Positions 25,779 through 33,977 of a stretch of DNA of 64,000 nucleotides are shown piece after piece. Both the position numbers and the translations under genes were made by a program. The stretch spans positions 1 through 64,000 of the forward strand of contig QEUM01000005.1 of the NCBI GenBank assembly GCA_003577165.1, given 5' to 3'. The first letter of the stretch is position 1, and every line of letters begins with the position of its first letter. Under the pieces are notes generated by a model, which had not been told where the DNA came from, did no database searches, and saw only the letters and a list, made by a program, of their open reading frames with translations. The DNA comes from Armatimonadota bacterium (GTDB taxonomy: Bacteria; Armatimonadota; Fimbriimonadia; Fimbriimonadales; ATM1).

Positions 25779-28595
25779 ATGATGGAAAGAGATGCTGAGG
25801 CTCGTGCGCGACGCAGACTGCTCACTGTCGGAATCGTCATTGGCGTTCTGCTGCTTCTGCTGACCTTTGGCTCCGCGCTTATTCGGCTCAACGTCGACTA
25901 CCTTTGGTACACGCTCGACGCGAAGGCCCCGATTGTCTTCTTCACTCAACTGAAGACTCGATTGGTCCTCTTCGCCATTGGCTTCGTCGTTTCAGCACTG
26001 CTCATCTGGATCTCGGGGCGAGTCGCCGTCTCCATCGCTGACGAGTTTCCGGTAATTGTGGGGGACTCGCTTGCCGCGATCGCCCAGCGCGCCCTGCCAT
26101 GGAGCGCGCGCACTGCGCGAAGGATCGTCGCCGCTGGAGCCGTGGTCGTCGGGCTTGGGCACGCCAATGCCTTCGCTCAGAAGTGGGATCAGTATCTCAT
26201 GTACTCCCGTGGCGGTGACTTCGGGACCCGCGACGCTGTCTTCAACACTGACTTGGGGTTCTACGTTTTCCGACTTCCCTTCCTGTCCGGCATCGTCGGT
26301 TGGATGGCGAGCGTTTGGTTCTTCTGCGCAGTTGCCGCTTTTGGGATTTACCTCTATGCTGCAGGGCGCTCGATCGGGCCGGTCATCGCTCAGCATCTTC
26401 AGACAAGGGCTGTAGTGCGACATGGGTTGGTGCTCTTCGCGACTCTGTGTCTGCTCATTGCCTGGGGAGCCTGGCTGTCGCGCTATGCAGACCTCACCTT
26501 GCAGGGCGATCGCTTCACCGGGCCTGGGTACGCGCAACTTCAGGCCATGGGCGCGGAGGCGTTGGTTGCCTACGCGTGGTTGTTCACGGCGATCGTCTCG
26601 CTCCTCGCGCTACGCGGTCGCGGGTCCTTCCGACTTCCCATCGGAGGCTCCGTTGTTGCAGTGCTGATTTACGTCGGCGGAGTCGTGATCTACCCGGCGG
26701 CAGTAGAGTCCTATCACGTCAAACCGAACGAGATTAGGGTGCAGACCCCGTACGTGGAGCGGGCCATCACAGCGTCTCGCTGGGCTTACGGTTTGGACAA
26801 GATCGCAGTTCGGCCGTTCGACGTGAAAGTACGACCAACGAAGGAGGAGATCGAGAAGTCAGCCTCCACGCTCGAGAACATGCGCCTGTGGGATCCAGAG
26901 ATCCTAAAGCGAAACGTAGACGGACTCCAAAGCCTTCGGGCTTACTACACCTTCCAGGACATCGACGTCGATCGCTACGTCATCAACGGCCGCCAGCGGC
27001 TCGTGATGGTTGGAGCGCGAGATCTTTCCGTCGAGAAGTTAGACGAGTCGCGCCGTTCGTGGCAGAACGTGCACCTACAATACACTCATGGAATTGGTCT
27101 GGTCGCCGTGCCCGTGAGCGCGGTGTCCGGATCTGGAAACCCTTCTTACCTGCTCAAAGACGTTCCGCCGATCGGCGCCGCTGAATTGTCGGTCGAGGAG
27201 CCGCGAATCTACTACTCCGATCTGCGCGTCGAAGACCACTCCCGGCTTCCCGTTGCGGACCGCGCGGCCGATGACCGCTACGTAATCGTCCGCACGAAGC
27301 AGCCAGAGTTCGATTACAGCGTGTCCGGTGAAGTCGAACACACATGGAAGCACGATGGCGGAGTGCCCGTGGACAGTTGGTGGAAGGAGGTCGTGTTCAG
27401 CTACTTCTTCTCAGACTTCGACATACTTCTCAGCAATGACATCACGGCGGAGTCGCGCCTCTTGTGGAGACGAAACGTCCGAGTGCGCGCTCAGCACGTT
27501 CTTCCCTTCCTGACTTGGGACCGAGACCCGTACGTTGCGGTCGTGAATCGAAGACTCGTTTGGATACTGGACGGATACTCGACCACGGACGCTATTCCTT
27601 ACAGCGAAATGTCGCTCGCGGGCTCCGTCCAACTCAATTACATCCGCAACACTGTCAAGTTCACGGTCGACGCGTACACGGGCGAGTGGGCCGCATACGC
27701 GATGGACGAGAATGAGCCGATCCTCGCCGCTTGGATGCGCGTGTACCCTGGTCTCGTCAAGAAGGCGAGCGAGGCACCCAAGGACCTCGTGAGGCACTTC
27801 CGCTATCCAGAGGACATGTTCACGCTTCAGGCGCTTCAGTTGGCGCGCTACCACGTCACGAAGCCGCTCACTTTCCTTCGAGAGGAGGACGCTTGGGAAG
27901 TCCCGCGCCACACGAGCGAGGCCGGCATTGCGGAACTGTTGAAGCCTTACTATGTGCAGATGCGCTTGCCCGATGAGCCACAGGACGGCTTCCTCCTGAT
28001 CCTTCCGTTCACCCCGGCGCGGCGCGCAAACATGATCGGATGGTTGGCGGCGCACTGCGACCCGGGAGACTACGGAAACCTGGTGCTGTATCAGTTTCCG
28101 AGGGATCGAAACATCAACGGCCCTGAGCAGCAAGAGGCGAAGTTCGAGCAGCATGCGCCCCTTTCTGAACGGATCACACTGCTCAGCCAGACCGGCAGCC
28201 GCGTCGTACCAGGAAACCTACTTGTGGTCCCTATCGGGTCGAGCGTGATGTACTTGAAGACTCTCTTCTTGGAGTCGGATCGTCAGGGCATCGGAGCGCT
28301 GCCGGAATTGAAATTCGTCGTCTTGGCCTTCAGCGACAAGATTGTGTTTGCTGAAACCTACGAGCGGGCGCTGCAACTCCTCTTCGAGGATGCCGCGCCT
28401 TCACAGCCTGCTCCGGACACACCGAAGCCCCCCCCGTCGCAAGGGGTGGTCGTGGAAGGCAACGCGGCTCGACAGGCTCTGGAGATATTCAATCAAGCCG
28501 AGGCAGCGCAGAGGGCTGGAGACTGGGCGAAGTACGGCGAACTCATGAAGCGCTTGAGGGACCTGCTCGAAAAGGCCGCCCAAGGTGGCAATTAG
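25779..28595 (+). CDS. UPF0182 (COG1615) membrane protein
   Basis: A 938-aa protein from ATG 25779 (GAGGGGG upstream; an adjacent ATG at 25782 is also possible). The first ~320 residues hold about seven transmembrane helices; the rest is a large extracytoplasmic domain with the COG1615 hallmarks. These include DYLWYTLDAKAPIVFFTQLKTRL near the N-terminus, ERAITASRWAYGLD, NMRLWDPEILKRNVDGLQSLRAYYTFQDIDVDRY, YTHGIGLVAVPV and YVERAI. Pro-rich linker and helical tail (residues of about 875-938) follow. Function is unknown for the family. It appears to be in an operon with the ABC-2 permease upstream and the next three genes. Confidence 0.92.
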   Translation: MMERDAEARARRRLLTVGIVIGVLLLLLTFGSALIRLNVDYLWYTLDAKAPIVFFTQLKTRLVLFAIGFVVSALLIWISGRVAVSIADEFPVIVGDSLAAIAQRALPWSARTARRIVAAGAVVVGLGHANAFAQKWDQYLMYSRGGDFGTRDAVFNTDLGFYVFRLPFLSGIVGWMASVWFFCAVAAFGIYLYAAGRSIGPVIAQHLQTRAVVRHGLVLFATLCLLIAWGAWLSRYADLTLQGDRFTGPGYAQLQAMGAEALVAYAWLFTAIVSLLALRGRGSFRLPIGGSVVAVLIYVGGVVIYPAAVESYHVKPNEIRVQTPYVERAITASRWAYGLDKIAVRPFDVKVRPTKEEIEKSASTLENMRLWDPEILKRNVDGLQSLRAYYTFQDIDVDRYVINGRQRLVMVGARDLSVEKLDESRRSWQNVHLQYTHGIGLVAVPVSAVSGSGNPSYLLKDVPPIGAAELSVEEPRIYYSDLRVEDHSRLPVADRAADDRYVIVRTKQPEFDYSVSGEVEHTWKHDGGVPVDSWWKEVVFSYFFSDFDILLSNDITAESRLLWRRNVRVRAQHVLPFLTWDRDPYVAVVNRRLVWILDGYSTTDAIPYSEMSLAGSVQLNYIRNTVKFTVDAYTGEWAAYAMDENEPILAAWMRVYPGLVKKASEAPKDLVRHFRYPEDMFTLQALQLARYHVTKPLTFLREEDAWEVPRHTSEAGIAELLKPYYVQMRLPDEPQDGFLLILPFTPARRANMIGWLAAHCDPGDYGNLVLYQFPRDRNINGPEQQEAKFEQHAPLSERITLLSQTGSRVVPGNLLVVPIGSSVMYLKTLFLESDRQGIGALPELKFVVLAFSDKIVFAETYERALQLLFEDAAPSQPAPDTPKPPPSQGVVVEGNAARQALEIFNQAEAAQRAGDWAKYGELMKRLRDLLEKAAQGGN

Positions 28596-29138
28596 ATGGC
28601 CGAAAGCATCCGGGCGACACAGATCGACATGACCGTCTCGGGTCTTGTTCTTCCGAACGGGCTCCGTATTCACAGCGTCACGCTGCTGCTTCCGTCTCCC
28701 ATCGTGCACACAAGCCCATGGACGATTCCAGAAGGAACGCAAGTTGACGCAAACGTCGTCGTGAAGTGCTCCGATCTGGAAGACCACCTCAGCGAGCGCC
28801 GGCCAGCGGGACTCAGCGACTTCCGTATCTCCGCCGAGGCCGGGCGACTGCAGGTTGTGGCGAGGATGAGAACGATCGTGGCTGTGGAAGTGGGGGCCGT
28901 CGGCACCCTCGAGTTCCGGCAGGGCCATGTGGACTTCGTCGTCGAGCGCGCGGAAGTTGCGGGCCTGGAGGCCCCTCGGAAGGTGATCGACGAGATCATG
29001 CTCAAGGTCAACCCTCTCATCGACCTAACAGGTTGGCCGGTGGACATTCATGTACGAGAGTTGACGTCCGGCGACGGTGAATTGCGATGGGACGTGAGGC
29101 TGCGGTCTACCGCCCCAGTGCCGCGTCGAGAGCCCTGA
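28596..29138 (+). CDS. DUF2993/LmeA-like lipid-binding protein
   Basis: A 180-aa protein starting directly at the base after the UPF0182 stop codon (TAG-ATG), so translation is coupled. It has a beta-strand-rich pattern with a conserved middle (DLEDHLSERRPAGLSDFRISAEAGRLQVVARM) and the ending ERAEVAGLEAPRKVIDEIMLKVNPLIDLTGWPVDIHVREL. This matches the DUF2993 family (LmeA-like), tubular lipid-binding-type proteins. No signal peptide is visible, which is unusual for the family, so it may work at the cytosolic membrane face or the N-terminus may be misjudged. Confidence 0.7.
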   Translation: MAESIRATQIDMTVSGLVLPNGLRIHSVTLLLPSPIVHTSPWTIPEGTQVDANVVVKCSDLEDHLSERRPAGLSDFRISAEAGRLQVVARMRTIVAVEVGAVGTLEFRQGHVDFVVERAEVAGLEAPRKVIDEIMLKVNPLIDLTGWPVDIHVRELTSGDGELRWDVRLRSTAPVPRREP

Positions 29139-29161
29139 TATCCGGTAGAGTAGCCGACCAC

Positions 29162-29989
29162 ATGTCTAAGCCCCTAATCCGTGTCGGGCATAGCCCGGAC
29201 AGTGATGACGCGTTCATGTTTTGGGCGCTCGCAACCGGCAAGGTGGAGTCTTCTTTCGAATTCGAACACATCCTGCGCGACATTCAAACCCTCAACGATT
29301 GGGCACTGGAGGGCAGACTTGAGACGACGGCGGTCTCAGTGCATGCGTTTGCGCACGTCGCAGACAAGTACGCGCTCTTGCGGCACGGTGGGAGTTTCGG
29401 CGAGGGTTACGGACCGATGCTCGTCTCGAATCGCCCGATGCACAAGTCCGATCTTCGCGACGTGACGATCGCCGTGCCGGGCACTCTGACCAGCGCGTAC
29501 CTTCAGTTGCGGCTTTACTATCCCGACGCAAAGTCGGAAGTGATGCCCTTCGACGAGATCATGCCTGCGGTGAAATGCGGACGCTTCGACGTGGGTCTCA
29601 TCATTCACGAAGGACAACTCACTTGGGAGCAAGAGGGCTTGCACCTGGTCGAGGACTTCGGCCTGTGGTGGCGGGAGTTAACCGGTCTTCCCCTTCCCCT
29701 CGGCGTGAATGTGGTCCGCAAGGACCTGGGCAATGAGGCGATCGGGGAGTTGAATCGAGTGATGAAGGAGAGCATCCGCCTGGGACTTGAGAATCGACAG
29801 GAAGCGTTGCAGTACGCGTTACAGTTTGCACGCGGACTCGATTTGGCAACGAGCGATCAGTTCGTTGGGATGTACGTGAACGAGCGAACCTTGGATATGG
29901 GGGAGGAAGGACAGATGGCGATCAAAAGACTTTTGGAGATGGGAGCGCAGGCAGGCATCGTGCCCGCCGTGGAGGTCGAAGTTGTTTAG
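29162..29989 (+). CDS. mqnD: 1,4-dihydroxy-6-naphthoate synthase (menaquinone, futalosine pathway)
   Basis: A 275-aa periplasmic-binding-protein-fold enzyme that converts cyclic dehypoxanthinyl futalosine to 1,4-dihydroxy-6-naphthoate. The N-terminal GHSPDSDDAFMFWAL and the following TLNDWALEGRLETTAVSVHAF, the VAVPG-like segment (IAVPGTLTSAYLQLRL) and IIHEGQLTWEQEGL are characteristic of MqnD. The start follows a -10-like TAGAGT (29146-29151) by ten bases and there is no Shine-Dalgarno, so an internal leaderless promoter is possible. The stop codon overlaps the next gene by eight bases. No other mqn genes are in the window. Confidence 0.93.
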   Translation: MSKPLIRVGHSPDSDDAFMFWALATGKVESSFEFEHILRDIQTLNDWALEGRLETTAVSVHAFAHVADKYALLRHGGSFGEGYGPMLVSNRPMHKSDLRDVTIAVPGTLTSAYLQLRLYYPDAKSEVMPFDEIMPAVKCGRFDVGLIIHEGQLTWEQEGLHLVEDFGLWWRELTGLPLPLGVNVVRKDLGNEAIGELNRVMKESIRLGLENRQEALQYALQFARGLDLATSDQFVGMYVNERTLDMGEEGQMAIKRLLEMGAQAGIVPAVEVEVV

Positions 29990-31061
29990 AGGACGTCGCA
30001 CTGTAGGAGTCGTCGCACTTGGAGTCGTTGGCTCTGCTTCGATCGCTCAGCTACCTGCCGCGGACAAAGTCGGCGATGTCTTCCGCCTCGTTTACGATGC
30101 GAGGAGCATGGGCATGGGGGGGGCTGGCCTGGCCCTGAGGGGCATCAACAGCGCAGGCGTTGAGAACCCAGCGCTTCTCGCCTACCGTGTACGGAGGTTC
30201 TCGCACACGGCGAACTACTTCGCCGATGGCGATCCTGCGGGGCCGTTCGACGTTCCGGAGTACCTCCTGGCGGGCGTGCCGAAGAAGGTGAAGAATCCTC
30301 GCCATTTCGACACGGTTTTCGGTTACGGGTCAGTCTCCGGCGAGGACACGGGCGCCGATCTCACGGTATTGGTCACGTTCGACTACGGCCCTTTCGAACT
30401 CTACGGAACGAAGGGCGCGATCGCAGATGCGAACATCCGCTCCGAGGTCGTCAACGGGCTGCGAAGAGTCACGGTTCTCGGCGAAGCCTTCGAATACGAG
30501 ACCCTCGGGGGGGCGTATGGGACGCGCCTGTGCGAAAACACGGCCATCGGCTTCACCGCCCGGGAGATTCGCTTCTATCGCGGACTAATCGACTACGAAG
30601 CCGAAGAGGGACCGACGGGCGAGATCACGATGATTCGCGACGACTCGGACATTCCGCGTGGCCTGGAGTGGGGACTCGATGTGGGCATCTACCATGAGCC
30701 GGCGGAGGGCGTCGGACTCGCGTTCGTCGCTCGTCACGTTAACGCGCCCCTCTTTCACACGGTCTCAGGCGACGCCGAATGGAGGTTTTGGCCCTCTTTC
30801 GACGTTGGCGTGAGCGTCACGAACGACCGAGACATCTGGGCATTGGATTTGCGAAACGTAAGTCTCGAAAACGGCGGACGCGCAATCGTTCGCATGGGGT
30901 GGGAGCACCAGTTGAATTCGCGGTTCGCCATCCGAATGGGGCTTCTCGATGGCAAGGGGAAGATCGGCTTCGGTTACCGAAGCGGGTCTGTAGATTTCTC
31001 CCTTGCAACCGGAATCGAGCCGAGCAAACAGTTGATGCTCAGCCTCGGAGTTCGTTATTGA
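29982..31061 (+). CDS. outer-membrane beta-barrel-type protein (PorV/UPF0164-like)
   Basis: A 359-aa protein from a TTG start preceded by GGAGG, overlapping the mqnD stop by eight bases. It has an export signal (VGVVALGVVGSASIA), then the DARSMGMGGAGLALRG and ENPALLAY signature seen in PorV/TraF-type outer-membrane proteins. Alternating beta strands run to the C-terminus, which ends in SLGVRY, a terminal-aromatic barrel signature. Coding for the MGMGGAG motif creates a run of eight G at 30116-30123. Role unknown; candidates are transport or secretion-associated porin. Confidence 0.8.
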   Translation: MFRGRRTVGVVALGVVGSASIAQLPAADKVGDVFRLVYDARSMGMGGAGLALRGINSAGVENPALLAYRVRRFSHTANYFADGDPAGPFDVPEYLLAGVPKKVKNPRHFDTVFGYGSVSGEDTGADLTVLVTFDYGPFELYGTKGAIADANIRSEVVNGLRRVTVLGEAFEYETLGGAYGTRLCENTAIGFTAREIRFYRGLIDYEAEEGPTGEITMIRDDSDIPRGLEWGLDVGIYHEPAEGVGLAFVARHVNAPLFHTVSGDAEWRFWPSFDVGVSVTNDRDIWALDLRNVSLENGGRAIVRMGWEHQLNSRFAIRMGLLDGKGKIGFGYRSGSVDFSLATGIEPSKQLMLSLGVRY

Positions 31062-31165
31062 CGCTGGTTCTTGTTATTCCTCGTCCTCTTCGCTTCTGCC
31101 ATCAGAATGTAGAGGAACAGGGCGCAGAACACGAGTATCGGTGGCGTCCATAGAAGCCAGTCCAT
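31055..31165 (-). CDS. ccmD: CcmD-like short membrane protein
   Basis: A 36-aa ORF (MDWLLWTPPILVFCALFL, then a Met-Ala-Glu and a basic tail) with one transmembrane helix and a Lys/Arg/Asn-rich C-terminus, as in the alternative CcmD family that assists CcmABC haem handling. Its ATG at 31165 has a clear GGGAGGT ribosome-binding site. It overlaps the last 92 bases of ccmC in another frame and the last seven bases of the convergent plus-strand gene. Position directly at the end of ccmABC supports the assignment. The ORF is too short for most gene callers. Confidence 0.68.
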   Translation of the reverse strand: MDWLLWTPPILVFCALFLYILMAEAKRTRNNKNQRQ

Positions 31166-31826
31166 TCGTTACCTCCCTTGTCTTTTCAATTTGAAGCGCA
31201 GCGATCCGCCATTTGTAGGCTGTGACCGCAAGCGCAAAAACATAAACCGTCGCAATCCAGAAAATGGTTCGATAGGTTGAGTCGAGTTGTCCGCCGACAA
31301 CGGCCTGGTTCGCTCCTTCGTGCTTTGTGAAGGCGACGACGCGCGGCAAGACCCAAACCAGGAACGGCACGGTGATGAACGCGAACGCCGCATACGTCGC
31401 CGTTACCTTCGCAGCCCGGTCTCGATCCGTGAATGCCGAACGCAAAGCGAAGTATGCGAGGTAGATCAGAAGTTGAATGAGGATGCTCGTCTGGCGCGGG
31501 TCCCACTCCCAGTACTTCCCCCACTGTGCCTTCGCGAACATCATCCCTGTCACGGTGGCGAGAGCACAGAGCAGCGTGCCGATCTCGACGGACGCTTGCG
31601 TGGCCATGTCGAAGTAGGGTTTGCGGCTGGACACGTATCGGATGCCCATGATTGCGGCCCAGAGGAAGAACACCGTGCAGAGCATCGCGGGCGGCACGTG
31701 GAAAAAGATGATCTTCGCAAGATCTGGAACGGGAAAGCCGAGCGCACCCGGCGCATTCGAGTAGGTGACGAGAAGCGCGGCGTAGCCGACGATCAACAGA
31801 ACCAGCCAGACGTATCTTCCGCTCAT
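31074..31826 (-). CDS. ccmC: haem exporter subunit CcmC
   Basis: A 250-aa six-helix membrane protein that hands haem to the chaperone CcmE in cytochrome c maturation. The Trp-rich motif WGKYWEWDPRQTS is present at about 104-116. The two haem-ligand His residues lie in FFHVPPAM and VVAFTKHEGANQ. I chose ATG 31826 because it overlaps the ccmB stop (ATGA); the longer frame start at 31910 would run into ccmB. The C-terminal ~30 residues (acidic, TRVLRPVPLHSDGRSEEDEE) extend past the usual end and overlap the CcmD-like ORF. Confidence 0.93.
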   Translation of the reverse strand: MSGRYVWLVLLIVGYAALLVTYSNAPGALGFPVPDLAKIIFFHVPPAMLCTVFFLWAAIMGIRYVSSRKPYFDMATQASVEIGTLLCALATVTGMMFAKAQWGKYWEWDPRQTSILIQLLIYLAYFALRSAFTDRDRAAKVTATYAAFAFITVPFLVWVLPRVVAFTKHEGANQAVVGGQLDSTYRTIFWIATVYVFALAVTAYKWRIAALQIEKTREVTNGLASMDATDTRVLRPVPLHSDGRSEEDEE

Positions 31827-32479
31827 GACTTCCAGGCGGCCGCAAATGCGTACGGGCCGGCCGCGCAGAGCGCGCTGCCGAATCCCACGAGGGCCACGAC
31901 GGATGCCCACGCGTTCGGCAACGGGTCACCCAAAGAGGCGCGCAGCGCCGCGATACCGGGGGCAAGGACGAAAAGAAGCAATGGAATCGCCATTACACCT
32001 GCTAAGCCCGCTCCGCCGCCGGCACGGGCCGCCATGGAACTACAGACGGTGAGGCCGACGGCCAGGGTGCAGCAGCCTGATGCGAGGCTGGCGATGAACA
32101 TCAGTGGATCGGCCACGGATCCGCTGAGCAGCACGAGAACTAGACCCGCCTGCAGAAACCCGAGGCAGATCATCACGGCGGACGCGTACACGACCTTTCC
32201 CCAGAACACGGCCGACATGCGGCCGAAGACGCGAAGCAGGTCTGCGGTTTTGGCCTCCTCCTCGGCGATGAACGTTCTCGAGACTGCTACCACGCTGGTG
32301 AAGAGCACGGCCGCCCAGGTCAAACCCGCGATCACGGAAGCGGAAGCCTCAAACTTCGACCCCGCCAACCCGAGGGAGACGGCCGAAGAGACAGCAAACA
32401 GCACTCCGGTGCCAAGTCCGGTTCGGCTCCGCATGTCGCAGACAAACTCCTTCTTGACGATCTCCCAGGCGTCACGCAT
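31823..32479 (-). CDS. ccmB: haem exporter permease CcmB
   Basis: A 218-aa six-helix membrane subunit of the CcmABC complex. The N-terminal WEIVKKEFVCDMRSRTGL and RTFIAEEEAKTADLLRVF are family signatures. It overlaps ccmA by eight bases at its start and ccmC by four at its end, so the operon is translationally coupled. The original frame has an upstream start at 32662 but ATG 32479 fits the operon and family length. Confidence 0.9.
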   Translation of the reverse strand: MRDAWEIVKKEFVCDMRSRTGLGTGVLFAVSSAVSLGLAGSKFEASASVIAGLTWAAVLFTSVVAVSRTFIAEEEAKTADLLRVFGRMSAVFWGKVVYASAVMICLGFLQAGLVLVLLSGSVADPLMFIASLASGCCTLAVGLTVCSSMAARAGGGAGLAGVMAIPLLLFVLAPGIAALRASLGDPLPNAWASVVALVGFGSALCAAGPYAFAAAWKS

Positions 32480-33041
32480 CCAGCCGAAGCTCCATGTCCG
32501 CGAGGAGTCGCTCCTCCGGGTCGTTCGTTGCGAGCAAAACGGCGCCCTGCTTCGCTTGCTCGCGCACGATGTCGGCGACGAGCCGACGGCCCTGAGCGTC
32601 GAGAGACGCGCCCGGCTCGTCGAGCAAGAGGAGCACGGGCCGTCCGATAAGCGCAAGCGCAAGGCGCAGGCGCGACTTCATGCCCGTGCTGTACGCGCCG
32701 ATCCGCTTGTGCTCGGCCCCGCTGAGACCCACATACGCCAGGACGCCGAAGTCAGGGGCTACCGAGCGGAGCGCGGAAACGAATGAGACGTGCTCCGCGC
32801 CGGTGAGATGCGCGTACAGGCCGAGTTCAGGGCCCGCATATCCCAAGGCGTCGGAAGCGCTCCGTTCGACGTCGCCGTTGGTCTGAGTTTCCAATCCGGC
32901 GATGATCCTGAGAAGCGTGGACTTCCCTGAGCCGTTGGGGCCGGTGATGGCGAGGATGTCTCCACGCACCAAATCGAAGTGAACCCCTTCGAACACCCGG
33001 GCCCCCCCGTACCATTTGGCGAGACCTCGGGCGGAGAGCAC
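32472..33041 (-). CDS. ccmA: haem exporter ATPase CcmA
   Basis: A 189-aa ABC ATPase from a GTG start. Walker A is GPNGSGKST (about 35-43), the signature is YSTGMKSRLRLALAL (about 117-131) and Walker B is LLLLDEPGASLD (about 136-147). It is first in the ccmABC(D) operon and drives CcmC/CcmE haem release. The signature motif departs from LSGGQ, as is usual for CcmA. ccmE, ccmF, ccmG and ccmH are not in the window. Confidence 0.92.
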   Translation of the reverse strand: MLSARGLAKWYGGARVFEGVHFDLVRGDILAITGPNGSGKSTLLRIIAGLETQTNGDVERSASDALGYAGPELGLYAHLTGAEHVSFVSALRSVAPDFGVLAYVGLSGAEHKRIGAYSTGMKSRLRLALALIGRPVLLLLDEPGASLDAQGRRLVADIVREQAKQGAVLLATNDPEERLLADMELRLDA

Positions 33042-33086
33042 GGCTACAGGATATCCACTTGTCGGCCCGCGATGACGGGGCGGTGC

Positions 33087-33092
33087 CAGAAT
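33087..33092 (+). promoter_or_regulatory. -10-like hexamer, leaderless type
   Basis: CAGAAT lies six bases before the ATG at 33099 and no Shine-Dalgarno sequence is present, so the acetyltransferase message may start at its start codon. Confidence 0.35.
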
Positions 33093-33098
33093 CGGGTC

Positions 33099-33647
33099 AT
33101 GGGCATCGGTTGGCGGGGCCAGCGCGTGGCGCTCGTGCCACTCGACAAATCAAAGCACATGGACAACGCGTGGCGGTGGGTCAACGACCCAGAAGTGACC
33201 CAATGGCTGCTCATCGGCGATTACCCAACCACTCGCGCGATGGAGGAGGCTTGGTTCGACGCTCATGACGCGGTGAATCCGAAGGAGATCCACTTCGCGA
33301 TCGAGACGCTCGTGGGTCTGCACATCGGGCAGTGCGGAATTCACTCGATCGACTACGTCAGCGGCGCAGCGACGACGGGTCTCTTCATCGGGCCCCCGGA
33401 ATATCGGGGAAAAGGGTTCGGGCGGGACGCGGCAACAGTCAGGACGCACTATGCGTTCGAAGTGCTCGGATTGCGAATGCTCTATGTCGAAGTGTTTGCA
33501 GAAAACGAAGCGTCAATTCGCAACCTGAAGCAACTCGGCTACGAAGAGTACGGCCGCTGCCCGGCGCGATACTGGCGCCGCGGCGCGTATCGCGACACGG
33601 TCGAACTCGTGCTGACCCGGGAGAAGTTCAGCCCCCAGGTGCAGTAA
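33099..33647 (+). CDS. GNAT family N-acetyltransferase (RimJ/RimL-like)
   Basis: A 182-aa acetyltransferase from ATG 33099. The acetyl-CoA-binding motif is PPEYRGKGFGRDA (R/Q-x-x-G-x-G/A), followed by the conserved GLRMLYVEVFAENEASIRNLKQLGYEEYGR. The N-terminal VPLDKSKHMDNAWRWVNDPEVTQWL is typical of the RimJ/RimL and spermidine-type subgroup, which acetylate ribosomal-protein N-termini or small amines. It is divergent from ccmA with 57 bp between them. A 21-bp repeat tract begins 48 bp after its stop. Confidence 0.9.
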   Translation: MGIGWRGQRVALVPLDKSKHMDNAWRWVNDPEVTQWLLIGDYPTTRAMEEAWFDAHDAVNPKEIHFAIETLVGLHIGQCGIHSIDYVSGAATTGLFIGPPEYRGKGFGRDAATVRTHYAFEVLGLRMLYVEVFAENEASIRNLKQLGYEEYGRCPARYWRRGAYRDTVELVLTREKFSPQVQ

Positions 33648-33977
33648 CGCCGCCATCCCGACAATCGCCCGGTCACCCGGCCTTCGTCTGCGCCGACGCG
33701 CCCCAGATGCGGCCACAATCGCCCGAAACTCGCGGTGATCTGCCGGAGATGAGGCCCGATGTGCCTCAGATGGGGAGCGACTTGGGACGGATTGGGCCCG
33801 ATCTGCCGCACATACGCGTTTACGAGGCCCAAATCGGCCCCGATCTGTCCCAGATGAGGCGCGATTTGTCGCGGATACGCGGTGATTTGGGCTTCCGCCA
33901 ATTGGCGGAGCGTCACCGCCAGTCGGCGGAGCGGCTCCGTCTAGGCTTGGCCCCGGGCTGACGGGCGTGGAACCGGA
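33648..33977. other. 330-bp region holding the 21-bp repeat tract
   Basis: No functional gene is supported here. Most of the stretch is the tandem degenerate repeat described separately. The reading frames that cross it (both strands) are open mainly because each unit is 21 nt with no stop codon, and they run into the 3-prime part of the acetyltransferase gene. Confidence 0.6.
33695..33937. repeat. degenerate 21-bp tandem repeat array
   Basis: Ten consecutive 21-nt units (33695-33904) can be aligned on the pattern GAT-YTG-nnn-CAG-ATG-nGG-nCC. In the plus frame this reads as heptads like GDLPEMR, PDVPQMG, SDLGRIG and PDLPHIR. The last unit overlaps two 21-nt units of palindromic form (CCGCCAATTGGCGG at 33895-33908 and CCGCCAGTCGGCGG at 33916-33929). 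Periodicity is exact in length but units differ at several positions. It lies between a plus-strand gene and a minus-strand gene end, and no known mobile element flanks it. Confidence 0.8.

Noticed and set aside
30116-30123. Run of eight G in the outer-membrane-protein gene as a phase-variation tract
   Set aside because: Similar G/C runs of seven to eight occur in ordinary housekeeping genes here (for example in trmFO near 63931), so this fits GC-rich codon use (Gly-Gly) and does not indicate a contingency locus without strain data.
31287-32786. 499-codon plus-strand reading frame opposite the ccm operon
   Set aside because: It runs antisense to ccmA, ccmB and ccmC, which have clear family motifs; composition is Arg/Pro/Ala-rich as expected from a shadow frame in GC-rich DNA.
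33695-33937. CRISPR array
   Set aside because: Units are directly contiguous 21-mers with no spacers and there are no cas genes in the window.
33332-33961. Long plus-strand reading frame through the 21-bp repeats (and a minus-strand frame 33539-33916)
   Set aside because: Both frames are open because the 21-nt units lack stops and because they overlap the acetyltransferase gene in another frame. Neither has a plausible start or family resemblance.
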